From assembly GCA_003538135.1 (NCBI GenBank), contig DPOR01000017.1, positions 131,606-195,605 on the forward strand: DNA of 64,000 bases, written 5' to 3'. The DNA comes from Oscillospiraceae bacterium. GTDB lineage: Bacteria; Bacillota; Clostridia; Oscillospirales; Acutalibacteraceae. Shown in pieces: positions 25,144 through 32,999 of the stretch (positions within the stretch are counted from its first letter, which is position 1; each line of letters opens with the position of its first letter). The position numbers and the translations under genes are program-made. A model generated the notes under the pieces. It did not search any database and was not told the origin of the DNA. It worked only from the letters and a program-made list of their open reading frames with translations.

Positions 25144-27522
25144 TCAGCACTGCTCAATGAACTTTTTGATGTTTGAAAGATTGACGAAGCTCTCGTAGCC
25201 GTCGCCGTCGGTGACGATAAGCGTGGGAGCCTGCCTGACGCCGTATTTCGCCGTCAGATCTCTCTCGTCCTCCGCATCGACCTTCTCATAGCCGACATTC
25301 GCCTTGTCGAGCAGAGTATAGGCTATCTTGCAGTTGGGGCAGGTCTTTGTGGTGAAGAGCATGACCCTTGCGCCGTCGGAAGCCTTGGGAGCCGCCTCAT
25401 GCTTGCCGTCCGCCACGGTGTGGCTGACGGTGCGCTCGCTCTTGAGGTGGGACGCGCCGAGATTGTAGACGGTTCTGTCCTTAAACTCCTGCGTCTTTCC
25501 GTCGTTCCAGTTTTGGACGGGGCGATAGTAGCCGGTTATACGGCTGTAAACCTCGGTCTGACCGCCGCACTCGGGGCAGGTGAAGTGCTCGCCCGCTATA
25601 TAACCGTGATCCTTGCACACGGAATATGTCGGGGAGATCGTGTAATAGGGCAGCTTATAGTTCTCGGCAATCTTGCGCACGAGGGAAGCCGTCGAGGTCC
25701 AATCGGGCATCTTCTCGCCGAGGAAGGCGTGGAATACGGTGCCGGAGGTGTATCTCGTCTGAAGATCGTCCTGAATATCGAGCGCCTCGAAGATATCCTC
25801 GGAGAACGAAACGGGAAGGTGTGAGCTGTTGGTGTAATAGGGAGTGCCGCCGTCCTTAGCCGCGGTGATGATATCCGGGAACTGCGCGACGTCATGCTTT
25901 GCGAAGCGGTAGGTGGTGGACTCTGCGGGAGTTGCCTCGAGGTTATAGAGATCGCCGTACTCCTCCTGATAGTCGGAGAGACGCTCACGCATATGGTCGA
26001 GGACTTCCTTGGTGAACTGCTGGGTCTTCTCGTGGGTCATGTCCGCTCTGAGCCACTTTGCGTTGAGACCGACCTCATTCATGCCGATGAGGCCGATGGT
26101 CGAGAAGTGGTTCTCGAAAGTACCGAGGTAGCGTCTGGTGTAGGGATAGAGACCCTCGTTGAGAAGCTTTGTGATAACGGTGCGCTTGACGCTGAGCGAA
26201 CGCGCGGAGATATCCATAAGCTTGTCGAGTCTGCGGTAGAAGTCCGCCTCATCCTCGGCAAGATATGCGATTCTCGGCATATTTATCGTAACGACGCCTA
26301 TTGAGCCCGTGCTCTCGCCGCTGCCGAAGAAACCGCCGGACTTCTTGCGAAGCTCGCGCAGGTCGAGGCGAAGTCTGCAGCACATGGAGCGGATATCGCT
26401 CGGCTCCATATCGCTGTTGATGTAATTTGAGAAATAAGGAGTGCCGTACTTTGCGGTCATCTCGAAGAGAAGTCTGTTGTTCTCGGTATCCGACCAGTCA
26501 AAGTCGCGGGTTATAGAATAGGTCGGGATGGGATACTGGAAGCCGCGTCCGTTGGCGTCGCCCTCGATCATCGTCTCGATGAACGCCTTGTTGACCATAT
26601 CCATCTCTTTCTTGCAGTCCTTGTACTTAAAGGGCATCTCCTTGCCGCCGACTATGGCGTTGAGCTCTGCAAGGTCGTTGGGAACCGTCCAGTCAAGGGT
26701 TATATTTGAAAACGGAGCCTGCGTGCCCCAACGGCTGGGGGTATTGACGCCGAAGATGAACGACTCTATGCACTTCTTGACCTCGCGGTAAGAGAGGTTG
26801 TCCGCCTTAACAAACGGGGCAAGATAGGTGTCGAACGAGGAGAACGCCTGAGCGCCCGCCCACTCGTTCTGCATAATGCCGAGGAAGTTGACCATCTGGT
26901 TGCAGAGGGTTGCAAGGTGGCTTGCGGGAGAAGATGTTATCTTTCCGGGAACGCCGCCGAGTCCCTCCTGAATGAGCTGCTTTAAAGACCAGCCCGCACA
27001 GTAACCGGTGAGCATGGAGAGATCGTGGAGATGGATATCGCCGTTTCTGTGGGCGTTCGCTATCTCTTCATCGTAGACCTCGGACAGCCAGTAGTTGGCC
27101 GTAATTGCGCCGGAGTTGCTGAGAATAAGTCCGCCGACAGAATATGTGACGGTCGAGTTCTCCTTAACGCGCCAGTCGGATACCTTGACATAGCTGTCAA
27201 CGAGCTCCTTGTAATCGAGAATGGTCGATTTCATGTTTCTGACCTTCTCGCGCTGCTTTCTGTAGAGGATATACGCCTTTGCGACATCGGCGTAGCCCGC
27301 CTGGCTGAGCACCGACTCAACGCTGTCCTGAATATCCTCAACGGCGATAAGTCCGTCCTTTATCTTGCTCTCGAAGTCCGAAGTGACCTTGAGCGCAAGC
27401 AAGTCGATGACTGTCGGATGGGTTTGTTTGTTGAGCGCATCAAAAGCCTTCGATATAGCCGCGGATATCTTCGCTATATCAAATTCGGCGACCGCTCCGT
27501 CTCTTTTGACTACCTTGTACAT
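25144..27522 (-). CDS. nrdD: Anaerobic ribonucleoside-triphosphate reductase NrdD with C-terminal glutaredoxin-like domain
   Basis: A class III, oxygen-sensitive glycyl-radical enzyme that makes dNTPs. The ATP-cone spans about residues 1-90 (YKVVKRDGAVAEFDIAKISA). The catalytic barrel includes NGDIHLHDLSM and NRLLFEMTAKYGTPYFSNY. The zinc-type Cys cluster and glycyl-radical segment are in HFTCPECGGQTEVYSRITGY. After residue ~710 a redoxin domain is appended (VMLFTTKTCPNCKIAYTLLD, with CPNC). Three consecutive ATGs (27528, 27525, 27522) are possible; 27522 is 7 bases from GGAGG and is preferred. Most NrdD proteins are about 700 residues and lack the redoxin. Confidence 0.95.
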   Translation of the reverse strand: MYKVVKRDGAVAEFDIAKISAAISKAFDALNKQTHPTVIDLLALKVTSDFESKIKDGLIAVEDIQDSVESVLSQAGYADVAKAYILYRKQREKVRNMKSTILDYKELVDSYVKVSDWRVKENSTVTYSVGGLILSNSGAITANYWLSEVYDEEIANAHRNGDIHLHDLSMLTGYCAGWSLKQLIQEGLGGVPGKITSSPASHLATLCNQMVNFLGIMQNEWAGAQAFSSFDTYLAPFVKADNLSYREVKKCIESFIFGVNTPSRWGTQAPFSNITLDWTVPNDLAELNAIVGGKEMPFKYKDCKKEMDMVNKAFIETMIEGDANGRGFQYPIPTYSITRDFDWSDTENNRLLFEMTAKYGTPYFSNYINSDMEPSDIRSMCCRLRLDLRELRKKSGGFFGSGESTGSIGVVTINMPRIAYLAEDEADFYRRLDKLMDISARSLSVKRTVITKLLNEGLYPYTRRYLGTFENHFSTIGLIGMNEVGLNAKWLRADMTHEKTQQFTKEVLDHMRERLSDYQEEYGDLYNLEATPAESTTYRFAKHDVAQFPDIITAAKDGGTPYYTNSSHLPVSFSEDIFEALDIQDDLQTRYTSGTVFHAFLGEKMPDWTSTASLVRKIAENYKLPYYTISPTYSVCKDHGYIAGEHFTCPECGGQTEVYSRITGYYRPVQNWNDGKTQEFKDRTVYNLGASHLKSERTVSHTVADGKHEAAPKASDGARVMLFTTKTCPNCKIAYTLLDKANVGYEKVDAEDERDLTAKYGVRQAPTLIVTDGDGYESFVNLSNIKKFIEQC

Positions 27523-27584
27523 CATCATGCCTCCGTTTTCTTCATTGTTTCAAGTTATACGCATAAATTGCGGTGTCTGCTTCA

Positions 27585-27613
27585 ATTATAGAGGCAGCCG
27601 CAGCAAATGTCAA
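27585..27613 (-). promoter_or_regulatory. nrdD promoter
   Basis: A perfect consensus on the minus strand: TTGACA (27608-27613) and TATAAT (27585-27590) spaced 17 bases apart. It shows nrdD has its own promoter in the 159-base gap after nrdG. Confidence 0.9.
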
Positions 27614-27620
27614 CACCAAA

Positions 27621-27636
27621 ATACAATATATTGTGT
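27621..27636 (-). promoter_or_regulatory. NrdR box upstream of nrdD
   Basis: The 16-mer ATACAATATATTGTGT differs at one position from the published NrdR consensus (ACACWATATATWGTGT). It lies 7 bases upstream of the -35, as expected for repression of ribonucleotide reductase genes by NrdR. Confidence 0.85.
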
Positions 27637-27681
27637 AGAATTTATTTTTGAACCCCAAGATGTTCTAAAATTCTGAGACTT

Positions 27682-28374
27682 TTATACTCCTCTTATCTCA
27701 ACCCTCGGAACATTTTTCCGCACTATATCGGCAAAAGTCCGCAGTGTTTCGCGGCTGTGGGCGCTGAGACCCTTTTGCAAAACGAAGTCGGAATCGGTGA
27801 AGCTCTGGAGAAAATATTTTTCGTCGCCCTTGAGCCACTCGCCTAATTTTTCAAAGTCCTCGGCGCTGTGCAGCTCGCGCACGACGGTCGTGCGGAACTC
27901 GAAGTCCGTCTCTCCGCCCATGAGCAGGCGTACGCTCTCGAATATCGGCTCCATGTCGAACTTTTCGAGTCCTACGGTCTCTGCATATTTTTCGGGGGAA
28001 TTTTTGATATCCATCGCCACATAGTCGACAAGCCCCGCGTCTATAAGAGCATGCAGCTTATCCGGGAATGTGCCGTTGGTGTCGAGCTTTACGAGATAGC
28101 CCATGTCTTTTATGCGCCTTGCGAAGTCATCGACGTTTTTATTGACAAGCGGCTCGCCGCCCGTTATGCACACACCGTCGAGCATACCCTGACGCTTCTT
28201 GAGAAACGCAAAAAAATCCTCCTCCGGAATCTCGTATTCGTCCCCGCCGGGGAGAATCAGCTCCGAATTCTGACAGAACGGGCAGCGGAAATTGCAGCCC
28301 CCGAGGAACACGGTGCAGCCCATTTTGCCGGGAAAGTCGAGTAATGTAAGTTTTTGCAGCCCTCGAACGCGCAT
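27682..28374 (-). CDS. nrdG: Anaerobic ribonucleotide reductase activating protein NrdG
   Basis: A 230-residue radical-SAM enzyme that installs the glycyl radical on NrdD. The cluster motif CNFRCPFC is near residue 27, and ITGGEPL (SAM binding) near 69. It lacks extra ferredoxin domains, so it is the short activase type. The ATG at 28374 follows GGGGTGG. It is immediately upstream of nrdD, on the same strand. Confidence 0.93.
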   Translation of the reverse strand: MRVRGLQKLTLLDFPGKMGCTVFLGGCNFRCPFCQNSELILPGGDEYEIPEEDFFAFLKKRQGMLDGVCITGGEPLVNKNVDDFARRIKDMGYLVKLDTNGTFPDKLHALIDAGLVDYVAMDIKNSPEKYAETVGLEKFDMEPIFESVRLLMGGETDFEFRTTVVRELHSAEDFEKLGEWLKGDEKYFLQSFTDSDFVLQKGLSAHSRETLRTFADIVRKNVPRVEIRGV

Positions 28375-28442
28375 ATCGCCACCCCTTTTAAAGTCATAAA
28401 AATCGAGACGGAATAAATCGGTCTTTCCGTCCCGGTGAATCT

Positions 28443-28471
28443 ATTATATACCACAAAACCGTTCTTGTCAC
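28443..28471 (-). promoter_or_regulatory. nrdG promoter
   Basis: GTGACA and TATAAT are spaced 17 bases apart on the minus strand, about 70 bases before nrdG. ACCACAAA occurs three times on the plus strand (28450, 28470 and 28503), the first two 20 bases apart and flanking this promoter. Confidence 0.75.
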
Positions 28472-28503
28472 CACAAACATTCGAAAAAAGTGCACAAAGA
28501 TTA

Positions 28504-28519
28504 CCACAAAATACTGTGC
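28504..28519 (-). promoter_or_regulatory. Weak NrdR-like box upstream of nrdG
   Basis: CCACAAAATACTGTGC matches 12 of 16 positions of an NrdR box. It lies 32 bases upstream of the nrdG -35. Much weaker than the nrdD box. Confidence 0.35.
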
Positions 28520-28624
28520 ACATTATAAGCCGCGATACATATATGTTGCATTTTCGGTGAAAATTTGATACACTCATAGTGTAGCATTCCGATATATATC
28601 AAGCTTCTTGCGGAGGTGTTTTAA

Positions 28625-29497
28625 ATGGCCGGAAAAAGACCTGTTGCGGCGATACTCTATGACTTCGACCGCACGCTTTGCACAAAGGATATGCAGGAGT
28701 ATCAGTTCATTCCGAGCGTGGGCATGGAGGCCTCGGATTTCTGGGGACTCGCAAACAGCTACGCCGAGGAAGAGCATATGGACAAGATACTGTCTTATAT
28801 GTATATCATGATAAAAAAGTCGCAGGAGTGCGGCATTCCCCTGACTCGCAAAAGCGTCATGGAATGCGGGCGCGCGATAGAGCTTTATAACGGCCTGCCC
28901 GAATGGTTTGACCGCCTCAACCGCTTCGGGCGCGAGAACGGCGTAACAGTCGAGCACTATGTCCTCTCCTCGGGACTTAAAGAGATTATCGAAGGCTCCG
29001 AGATAGGCAAATGCTTCAAGGAGATTTTTGCCTGCGAGTTCCTTTACGGCGAAAACGGTGAGGCAGTCTGGCCGAAAACCGCCGTCAACTATACTGCAAA
29101 GACCCAGTTCGTCTATCGCATAAACAAGGGCGTGCTCGACGTGTCAAACGACAAAGACCTCAACCGTTCGACTCCGGACAGCAAGCGCCGCGTGCCGTTT
29201 TCAAATATGCTCTATATCGGCGACGGGCTTTCGGACGTCCCATGCATGAAGATGGTCAAGGCCTACGGCGGCTGCTCCATAGCCGTGCACAACAACAATC
29301 CCCGCCAGCTCGAGGGCGTGAGCGACCTGCTATATCACAACCGCGTTGATTTCGCCTTTGAGGCGGACTACTCCGAGGGCAGCGGGCTTGACATAACCGT
29401 CAAGGACATCATCCGCAGAATAGCCATAGACAGCACGCTTAAAGATGAGCACAGCAGGCAAAAACGCCGCTCTAAATGCTGCTGCGCGGACATATAG
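28625..29497 (+). CDS. HAD-superfamily hydrolase
   Basis: A 290-residue phosphatase-like protein. Motif I is LYDFDRTLCTKD (nucleophile Asp and acid/base Asp near residues 13-15), motif II the Ser of YVLSSGLKEI, and motifs III/IV the Lys region near SKRRVPFSN followed by YIGDGLSDVPCMKM. The C-terminus ends in a basic, Cys-rich tail (RQKRRSKCCCADI). GGAGG lies about 10 bases upstream of the ATG. The substrate is unknown; many relatives act on phosphoserine-like compounds. Confidence 0.92.
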   Translation: MAGKRPVAAILYDFDRTLCTKDMQEYQFIPSVGMEASDFWGLANSYAEEEHMDKILSYMYIMIKKSQECGIPLTRKSVMECGRAIELYNGLPEWFDRLNRFGRENGVTVEHYVLSSGLKEIIEGSEIGKCFKEIFACEFLYGENGEAVWPKTAVNYTAKTQFVYRINKGVLDVSNDKDLNRSTPDSKRRVPFSNMLYIGDGLSDVPCMKMVKAYGGCSIAVHNNNPRQLEGVSDLLYHNRVDFAFEADYSEGSGLDITVKDIIRRIAIDSTLKDEHSRQKRRSKCCCADI

Positions 29498-29507
29498 GAG
29501 ATAAATT

Positions 29508-30509
29508 ATGTCTGTATTTTTTACTGCGGCGGTTTGCGTATACAACACCGAAAAATATCTGCGCGACTGTCTTGACTCCATTCTCTCTCAGAGCTATGAA
29601 AACATCGAGCTTCTGATTATCGACGACGGCTCGACCGACGGCAGCGGCAAAGTCTGCGACGAATATGCGGAAAAAGACAGCCGCGTGCGCGTCATTCACA
29701 CCGAAAACCGGGGTCTGCTTTTGGCGCGCAGGACCGCGTTTGAAAACGCGCGGGGCGACTACTTCATATTCTTCGACTCGGACGACACGGTGGACCCGAA
29801 AATCTTCACGCTAATAAACGAAGAGATTCAGAAAAGTCATTGCGACATGGTGTTTTTCGACCTGAGCAAATGCTATTCCGACGGCACCTCTGCACACGAA
29901 AAGCTTTTCGACGAAAGAAAGACCTTTGACAAGAGCAACAAGCGCGAGCTTTGGGAGCTGCTGCTCTCGTCGAGATTCAACTCTCTGTGCCTGAAATGCA
30001 TAAGACGAAGCGCGTTCGCCTATACTTTCGATACGGAGTTTTACCGGGGCTACAGCCGGGGCGAGGATAAGCTTCTCTCGGCGCACATGATAAGCCGGCT
30101 CAGCTCATTCAGCTATCTGCCGATATCGCTTTACAACTATAATATTTTTGCTTCCCAAATGACTAAGACATATTCGTATAACGATCTTCGCCTGACGTCC
30201 TGCGCAAATGCGGAGATACGCTCGCTCATTCGGTCGGACGGCTGCTACGACGAAAGAACGGAAGATCTGCTTTGTTGCCTGAGCAGATATATATATCGCA
30301 GCTTTCTCTATCCCACCGCGACCGCACTGCCGAAAAAAGAGGCCTTAAAGCTCATTCGGCAGAGCGAGGAGCTTGAGCTTTTCAAGCTGTGTACAGACCG
30401 CAGGGCAGACAAATATTCCTCACGGGCATCAAATATAAAATTCCTGCTTCTCAGGCATAAAATGTATTCGCTGCTCATATTTTTGACAAAACTCAAGAAT
30501 AAGGCCTGA
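29508..30509 (+). CDS. Family 2 glycosyltransferase
   Basis: A 333-residue GT-A fold transferase. FTAAVCVYNTEKYLRDCLDS and ILSQSYENIELLIIDDGSTD are the nucleotide-sugar binding start, and FDSDD near residue 88 is the metal-binding DxD. It has no transmembrane segment and is likely a cytoplasmic enzyme for cell-surface polysaccharide or teichoic-acid decoration. It starts 10 bases after the HAD gene with AGGAGAT upstream, so the two are probably co-transcribed. Confidence 0.92.
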   Translation: MSVFFTAAVCVYNTEKYLRDCLDSILSQSYENIELLIIDDGSTDGSGKVCDEYAEKDSRVRVIHTENRGLLLARRTAFENARGDYFIFFDSDDTVDPKIFTLINEEIQKSHCDMVFFDLSKCYSDGTSAHEKLFDERKTFDKSNKRELWELLLSSRFNSLCLKCIRRSAFAYTFDTEFYRGYSRGEDKLLSAHMISRLSSFSYLPISLYNYNIFASQMTKTYSYNDLRLTSCANAEIRSLIRSDGCYDERTEDLLCCLSRYIYRSFLYPTATALPKKEALKLIRQSEELELFKLCTDRRADKYSSRASNIKFLLLRHKMYSLLIFLTKLKNKA

Positions 30510-30522
30510 GCGCGGTATCGCC

Positions 30523-30551
30523 TTGACAAAAATTCCGCCGGGCGTTATAAT
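30523..30551 (+). promoter_or_regulatory. smpB promoter
   Basis: A perfect consensus: TTGACA and TATAAT spaced 17 bases apart, 42 bases before the smpB ATG. Confidence 0.9.
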
Positions 30552-30592
30552 ATTTTTTCGAAAACTGCCCGTGCGGAAAGGAAGTGAGAGCC

Positions 30593-31051
30593 ATGGGCGC
30601 AGAACAAAAGAAAATCATTGCCCAAAACAAAAAGGCTTTTCACGACTATTTTGTGCTCGACAGATTCGAAGCGGGAATTGAGCTTTGCGGCACAGAGGTC
30701 AAGTCAATCCGCCAGGGCAAGCTCAATCTAAAGGACTCGTGGTGCTCGATAGTTGACGGCGAGCTGTTCGTCAACGGAATGCACATCAGCCCCTACGAGC
30801 ACGGCAACATCTTCAACCGCGACCCTCTGAGGGTTCGCCGCCTGCTGATGCACAAGCGCGAGATAATGCGCCTGCTCGGTCAGACGAAGCAGGAGGGCTT
30901 GACCCTCATCCCCTTGAGCGTATATTTCGTCAAGGGGCGCGCAAAGGTCGAGGTCGGGCTGTGCAAGGGCAAAAAGCTCTATGACAAGCGCGAGACCGCC
31001 GCAAAAAAGGACGCCGCGCGGAATATCGAGCGCAGCATGAAAAACTTCTGA
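30593..31051 (+). CDS. smpB: SsrA-binding protein SmpB
   Basis: A 152-residue tmRNA partner in trans-translation, which rescues stalled ribosomes. Diagnostic stretches: NKKAFHDYFVLDRFEAGIEL, GTEVKSIRQGKLNLKDSW, LLMHKREI and the basic C-terminal tail KRETAAKKDAARNIERSMKN. The ATG at 30593 lies 8 bases after AAAGGAAG; an in-frame GTG at 30584 overlaps that site. The ssrA gene begins 28 bases after the stop, so the two may share the promoter. Confidence 0.96.
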   Translation: MGAEQKKIIAQNKKAFHDYFVLDRFEAGIELCGTEVKSIRQGKLNLKDSWCSIVDGELFVNGMHISPYEHGNIFNRDPLRVRRLLMHKREIMRLLGQTKQEGLTLIPLSVYFVKGRAKVEVGLCKGKKLYDKRETAAKKDAARNIERSMKNF

Positions 31052-31079
31052 TTTAATCGGCGAGAGCCGTTTGACATAC

Positions 31080-31428
31080 GGGGATGAAAGGATTTCGACG
31101 GGGAGGTTGAACTTCGGTAAGCGGGCAGCGGTGTGGGACCGCTATAAAACCCATACGTTTAAATAATAAACGACAACAAAACAGTTTTACAAGCTGCTTA
31201 AATAGCAGCCGTCTTTGCCGGGAATACTGCGGCCCGGTATAAGGCGTCGATTAGCAGTGAACGTGCACGGGTGAGCGCTCCGTAACCCGTCATGAACAAC
31301 GGAACTACCGAACCGGTGAGCCTGCCTGACGGCGCTCCGGCGAGGGAAATATAAAAGACAGGCTACGCCCGTAGAAAGCTGTGGGGAGCCCTTTTCGGAC
31401 GCGGTTTCGATTACCGCCATCTCCACCA
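31080..31428 (+). ncRNA. ssrA: Transfer-messenger RNA (ssrA)
   Basis: The 5' end GGGGATGAAAGGATTTCGAC and the 3' end GGTTTCGATTACCGCC-ATCTCCACCA form the tRNA-like domain with encoded CCA, about 349 bases long. A tag frame ends AAC-GAC-AAC-AAA-ACA-GTT-TTA-CAA-GCT-GCT-TAA (31169-31201), giving NDNKTVLQAA. The codon before it is ATA, so the resume codon is not the usual GCA or is displaced. It lies directly after smpB, its protein partner. Confidence 0.93.
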
Positions 31429-31429
31429 G

Positions 31430-31462
31430 GAAAAGCACTCGTTCTTTGAACGAGTGCTTTTC
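31430..31462 (+). terminator. ssrA terminator
   Basis: A perfect 15-bp stem GAAAAGCACTCGTTC / GAACGAGTGCTTTTC with a TTT loop, starting 2 bases after tmRNA CCA. The tail is weak in T, and the right arm begins the repeat that follows. Confidence 0.8.
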
Positions 31463-31793
31463 AGTTATATTCGCCTGCGGCGAGTTATATTGCTTCGCAG
31501 TGATATTCGGCATACGCCGAGTTATATTTGCTTCGCAAGCTTCGGGGCGAATATAATATCACTGCGGCGAAGTCGCAATATCACTTTTGCGCAGCAAAAA
31601 TATCACGCCGAGCAAAGCGCGGCATATCACAAAGAGATGTGCTGTTAAATCAAAAACGCTGATAAAAGCAACCCTCGTTCAAAGAACGAGTGCTTTTCAG
31701 TTATATTCGCCTGCGGCGAGTTTTATTGCTTTGCAGTGATATTCGGCATATGCCGAGTTATATTTGCTCCGCAAGCTTCGCGTCTTTTTATGC
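31448..31793. repeat. Modular hairpin repeat with ~95-base direct duplication
   Basis: Short modules of the form AGTTATATT or AGTGATATT followed by a small GC hairpin (CGCCTGCGGCG, CGGCATACGCCG, TTGCTTCGCAA) recur every 16-21 bases. A segment starting at GAACGAGTGCTTTTCAGTTA occurs twice (about 31448-31545 and 31685-31785). Between them the sequence runs as an approximate inverted copy (GGCGAATATAATATCAC). No gene is present in 31463-31856. Confidence 0.8.
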
Positions 31794-31795
31794 TA

Positions 31796-31824
31796 TTGAT
31801 TTATTTTCGGCGAGACGCTATAAT
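31796..31824 (+). promoter_or_regulatory. Promoter of the GT4 gene
   Basis: TTGATT and TATAAT are spaced 17 bases apart, just after the repeat, 33 bases before the ATG. Confidence 0.7.
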
Positions 31825-31856
31825 TTTAACCGAAAGAAACAGGAGGTGCCGCGAAC

Positions 31857-32948
31857 ATGAAGATTTTGCAGATATGCGACTATGCCGCAAAATACAGGGG
31901 CAATTTTATCGAGTCTCTCGAATACTTCAGAAAAAACAGCCTCGGCGACGGCGATTCCATGCTCTATGCATTTCCCGAAAGAATGGCAGAGCGCCGCAAT
32001 CAGTGGTACTTCGACTTGAAAAAAGAAGTTCCCGCAGCGATATACAAAAGCTCCGTCAAAGAAAAAATCAGAGCTTTCAGAAAAATCATAAAAGAAAACG
32101 GCGTCGACACCGTTCACACACACTTCACCGACATGAAAACCGATATGTGCGTCAATATCGCATGTCTCGGGCTTCACGTGAAAAAATTCAAGCACTACAG
32201 AAGCAGCTTCGGCAGCTTCGGCACAATAAAGAAATTTTTCGCGCGGCTCTGCTACCGCAGCTGGAACGCCGTCATTTGCGTGAGCCCGCACATCATGCGG
32301 GAGGCCGAGAGCAATATAGTCTCCTGCAAGCCCGTGCTTTTAAACGACGCGGTATATTTTCCGCGAATGGACAACTACGAAAAGCTTTGTAAACCCGATT
32401 TGGGTGTTCCCGAGAGCGCCGTTCTCTGCTTTGCAATAGGCTATGACTACCGTCTCAAGGGCATCGACTTGGCGTGCGAGGCGGTCAAAAAGCTTCGAGA
32501 CGAGGGGCTCAACATTTATCTTGCCGTCTGCACCGCCTCAAATACACAGACTATTGCAGAGCAAATCAGAGCGCAGTTCGGCGAATTTCCCGAATGGCTG
32601 AAGCTTTTGCCGCCGAGACAGGACATCGCAAGCTACTACCGCGCCGCCGACATATATATTCAGGCCTCCAGAAGCGAGGGCTTCTGCTATGCCATAGTCG
32701 AGGCCGCCTACTGCGGAAAAACGGTTGTGGCGTCCGACTGTCCAGGAATGAAGAGCCACGCGGAAAAGAATTTTGATTTTCTCTGGTTTAAAAACGGCGA
32801 TTCCGACAGCCTCGCGGAGAAGCTCGGGCAGGCTGTCAAAATGAGCGAGAGCTCGGAGCTGTCGTCAAAAAACAGGCGTGCGGCCATAGACAACTACTCA
32901 ATAGAAAATATGTCCAAAAAGCTGTACCGCATATATGCGGATATGTAA
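31857..32948 (+). CDS. Family 4 glycosyltransferase
   Basis: A 363-residue GT-B fold transferase. The N-terminal domain starts MKILQICDYAAKYRGNF, with DTVHTHFTD near residue 85. The C-terminal nucleotide-sugar domain has AIGYDYRLKGIDLACEAV and the EX7E-type segment RSEGFCYAIVEAAYCGKTVV. AGGAGGTG precedes the ATG. It is a single-gene unit between a repeat and a terminator; the product may be a surface polysaccharide. Acceptor and donor are unknown. Confidence 0.9.
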   Translation: MKILQICDYAAKYRGNFIESLEYFRKNSLGDGDSMLYAFPERMAERRNQWYFDLKKEVPAAIYKSSVKEKIRAFRKIIKENGVDTVHTHFTDMKTDMCVNIACLGLHVKKFKHYRSSFGSFGTIKKFFARLCYRSWNAVICVSPHIMREAESNIVSCKPVLLNDAVYFPRMDNYEKLCKPDLGVPESAVLCFAIGYDYRLKGIDLACEAVKKLRDEGLNIYLAVCTASNTQTIAEQIRAQFGEFPEWLKLLPPRQDIASYYRAADIYIQASRSEGFCYAIVEAAYCGKTVVASDCPGMKSHAEKNFDFLWFKNGDSDSLAEKLGQAVKMSESSELSSKNRRAAIDNYSIENMSKKLYRIYADM

Positions 32949-32955
32949 AAATAAA

Positions 32956-32989
32956 GAGCCGAGAGAGTATTTTTCTCTCGGCTCATTTT
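32956..32989 (+). terminator. Terminator after the GT4 gene
   Basis: GAGCCGAGAGA / TCTCTCGGCTC followed by ATTTTTATTT. Confidence 0.9.
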
Positions 32990-32999
32990 TATTTCAGCG

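Noticed and set aside
31187..31513. A minus-strand frame across the tmRNA
   Set aside because: It lies on the tmRNA gene and its terminator.
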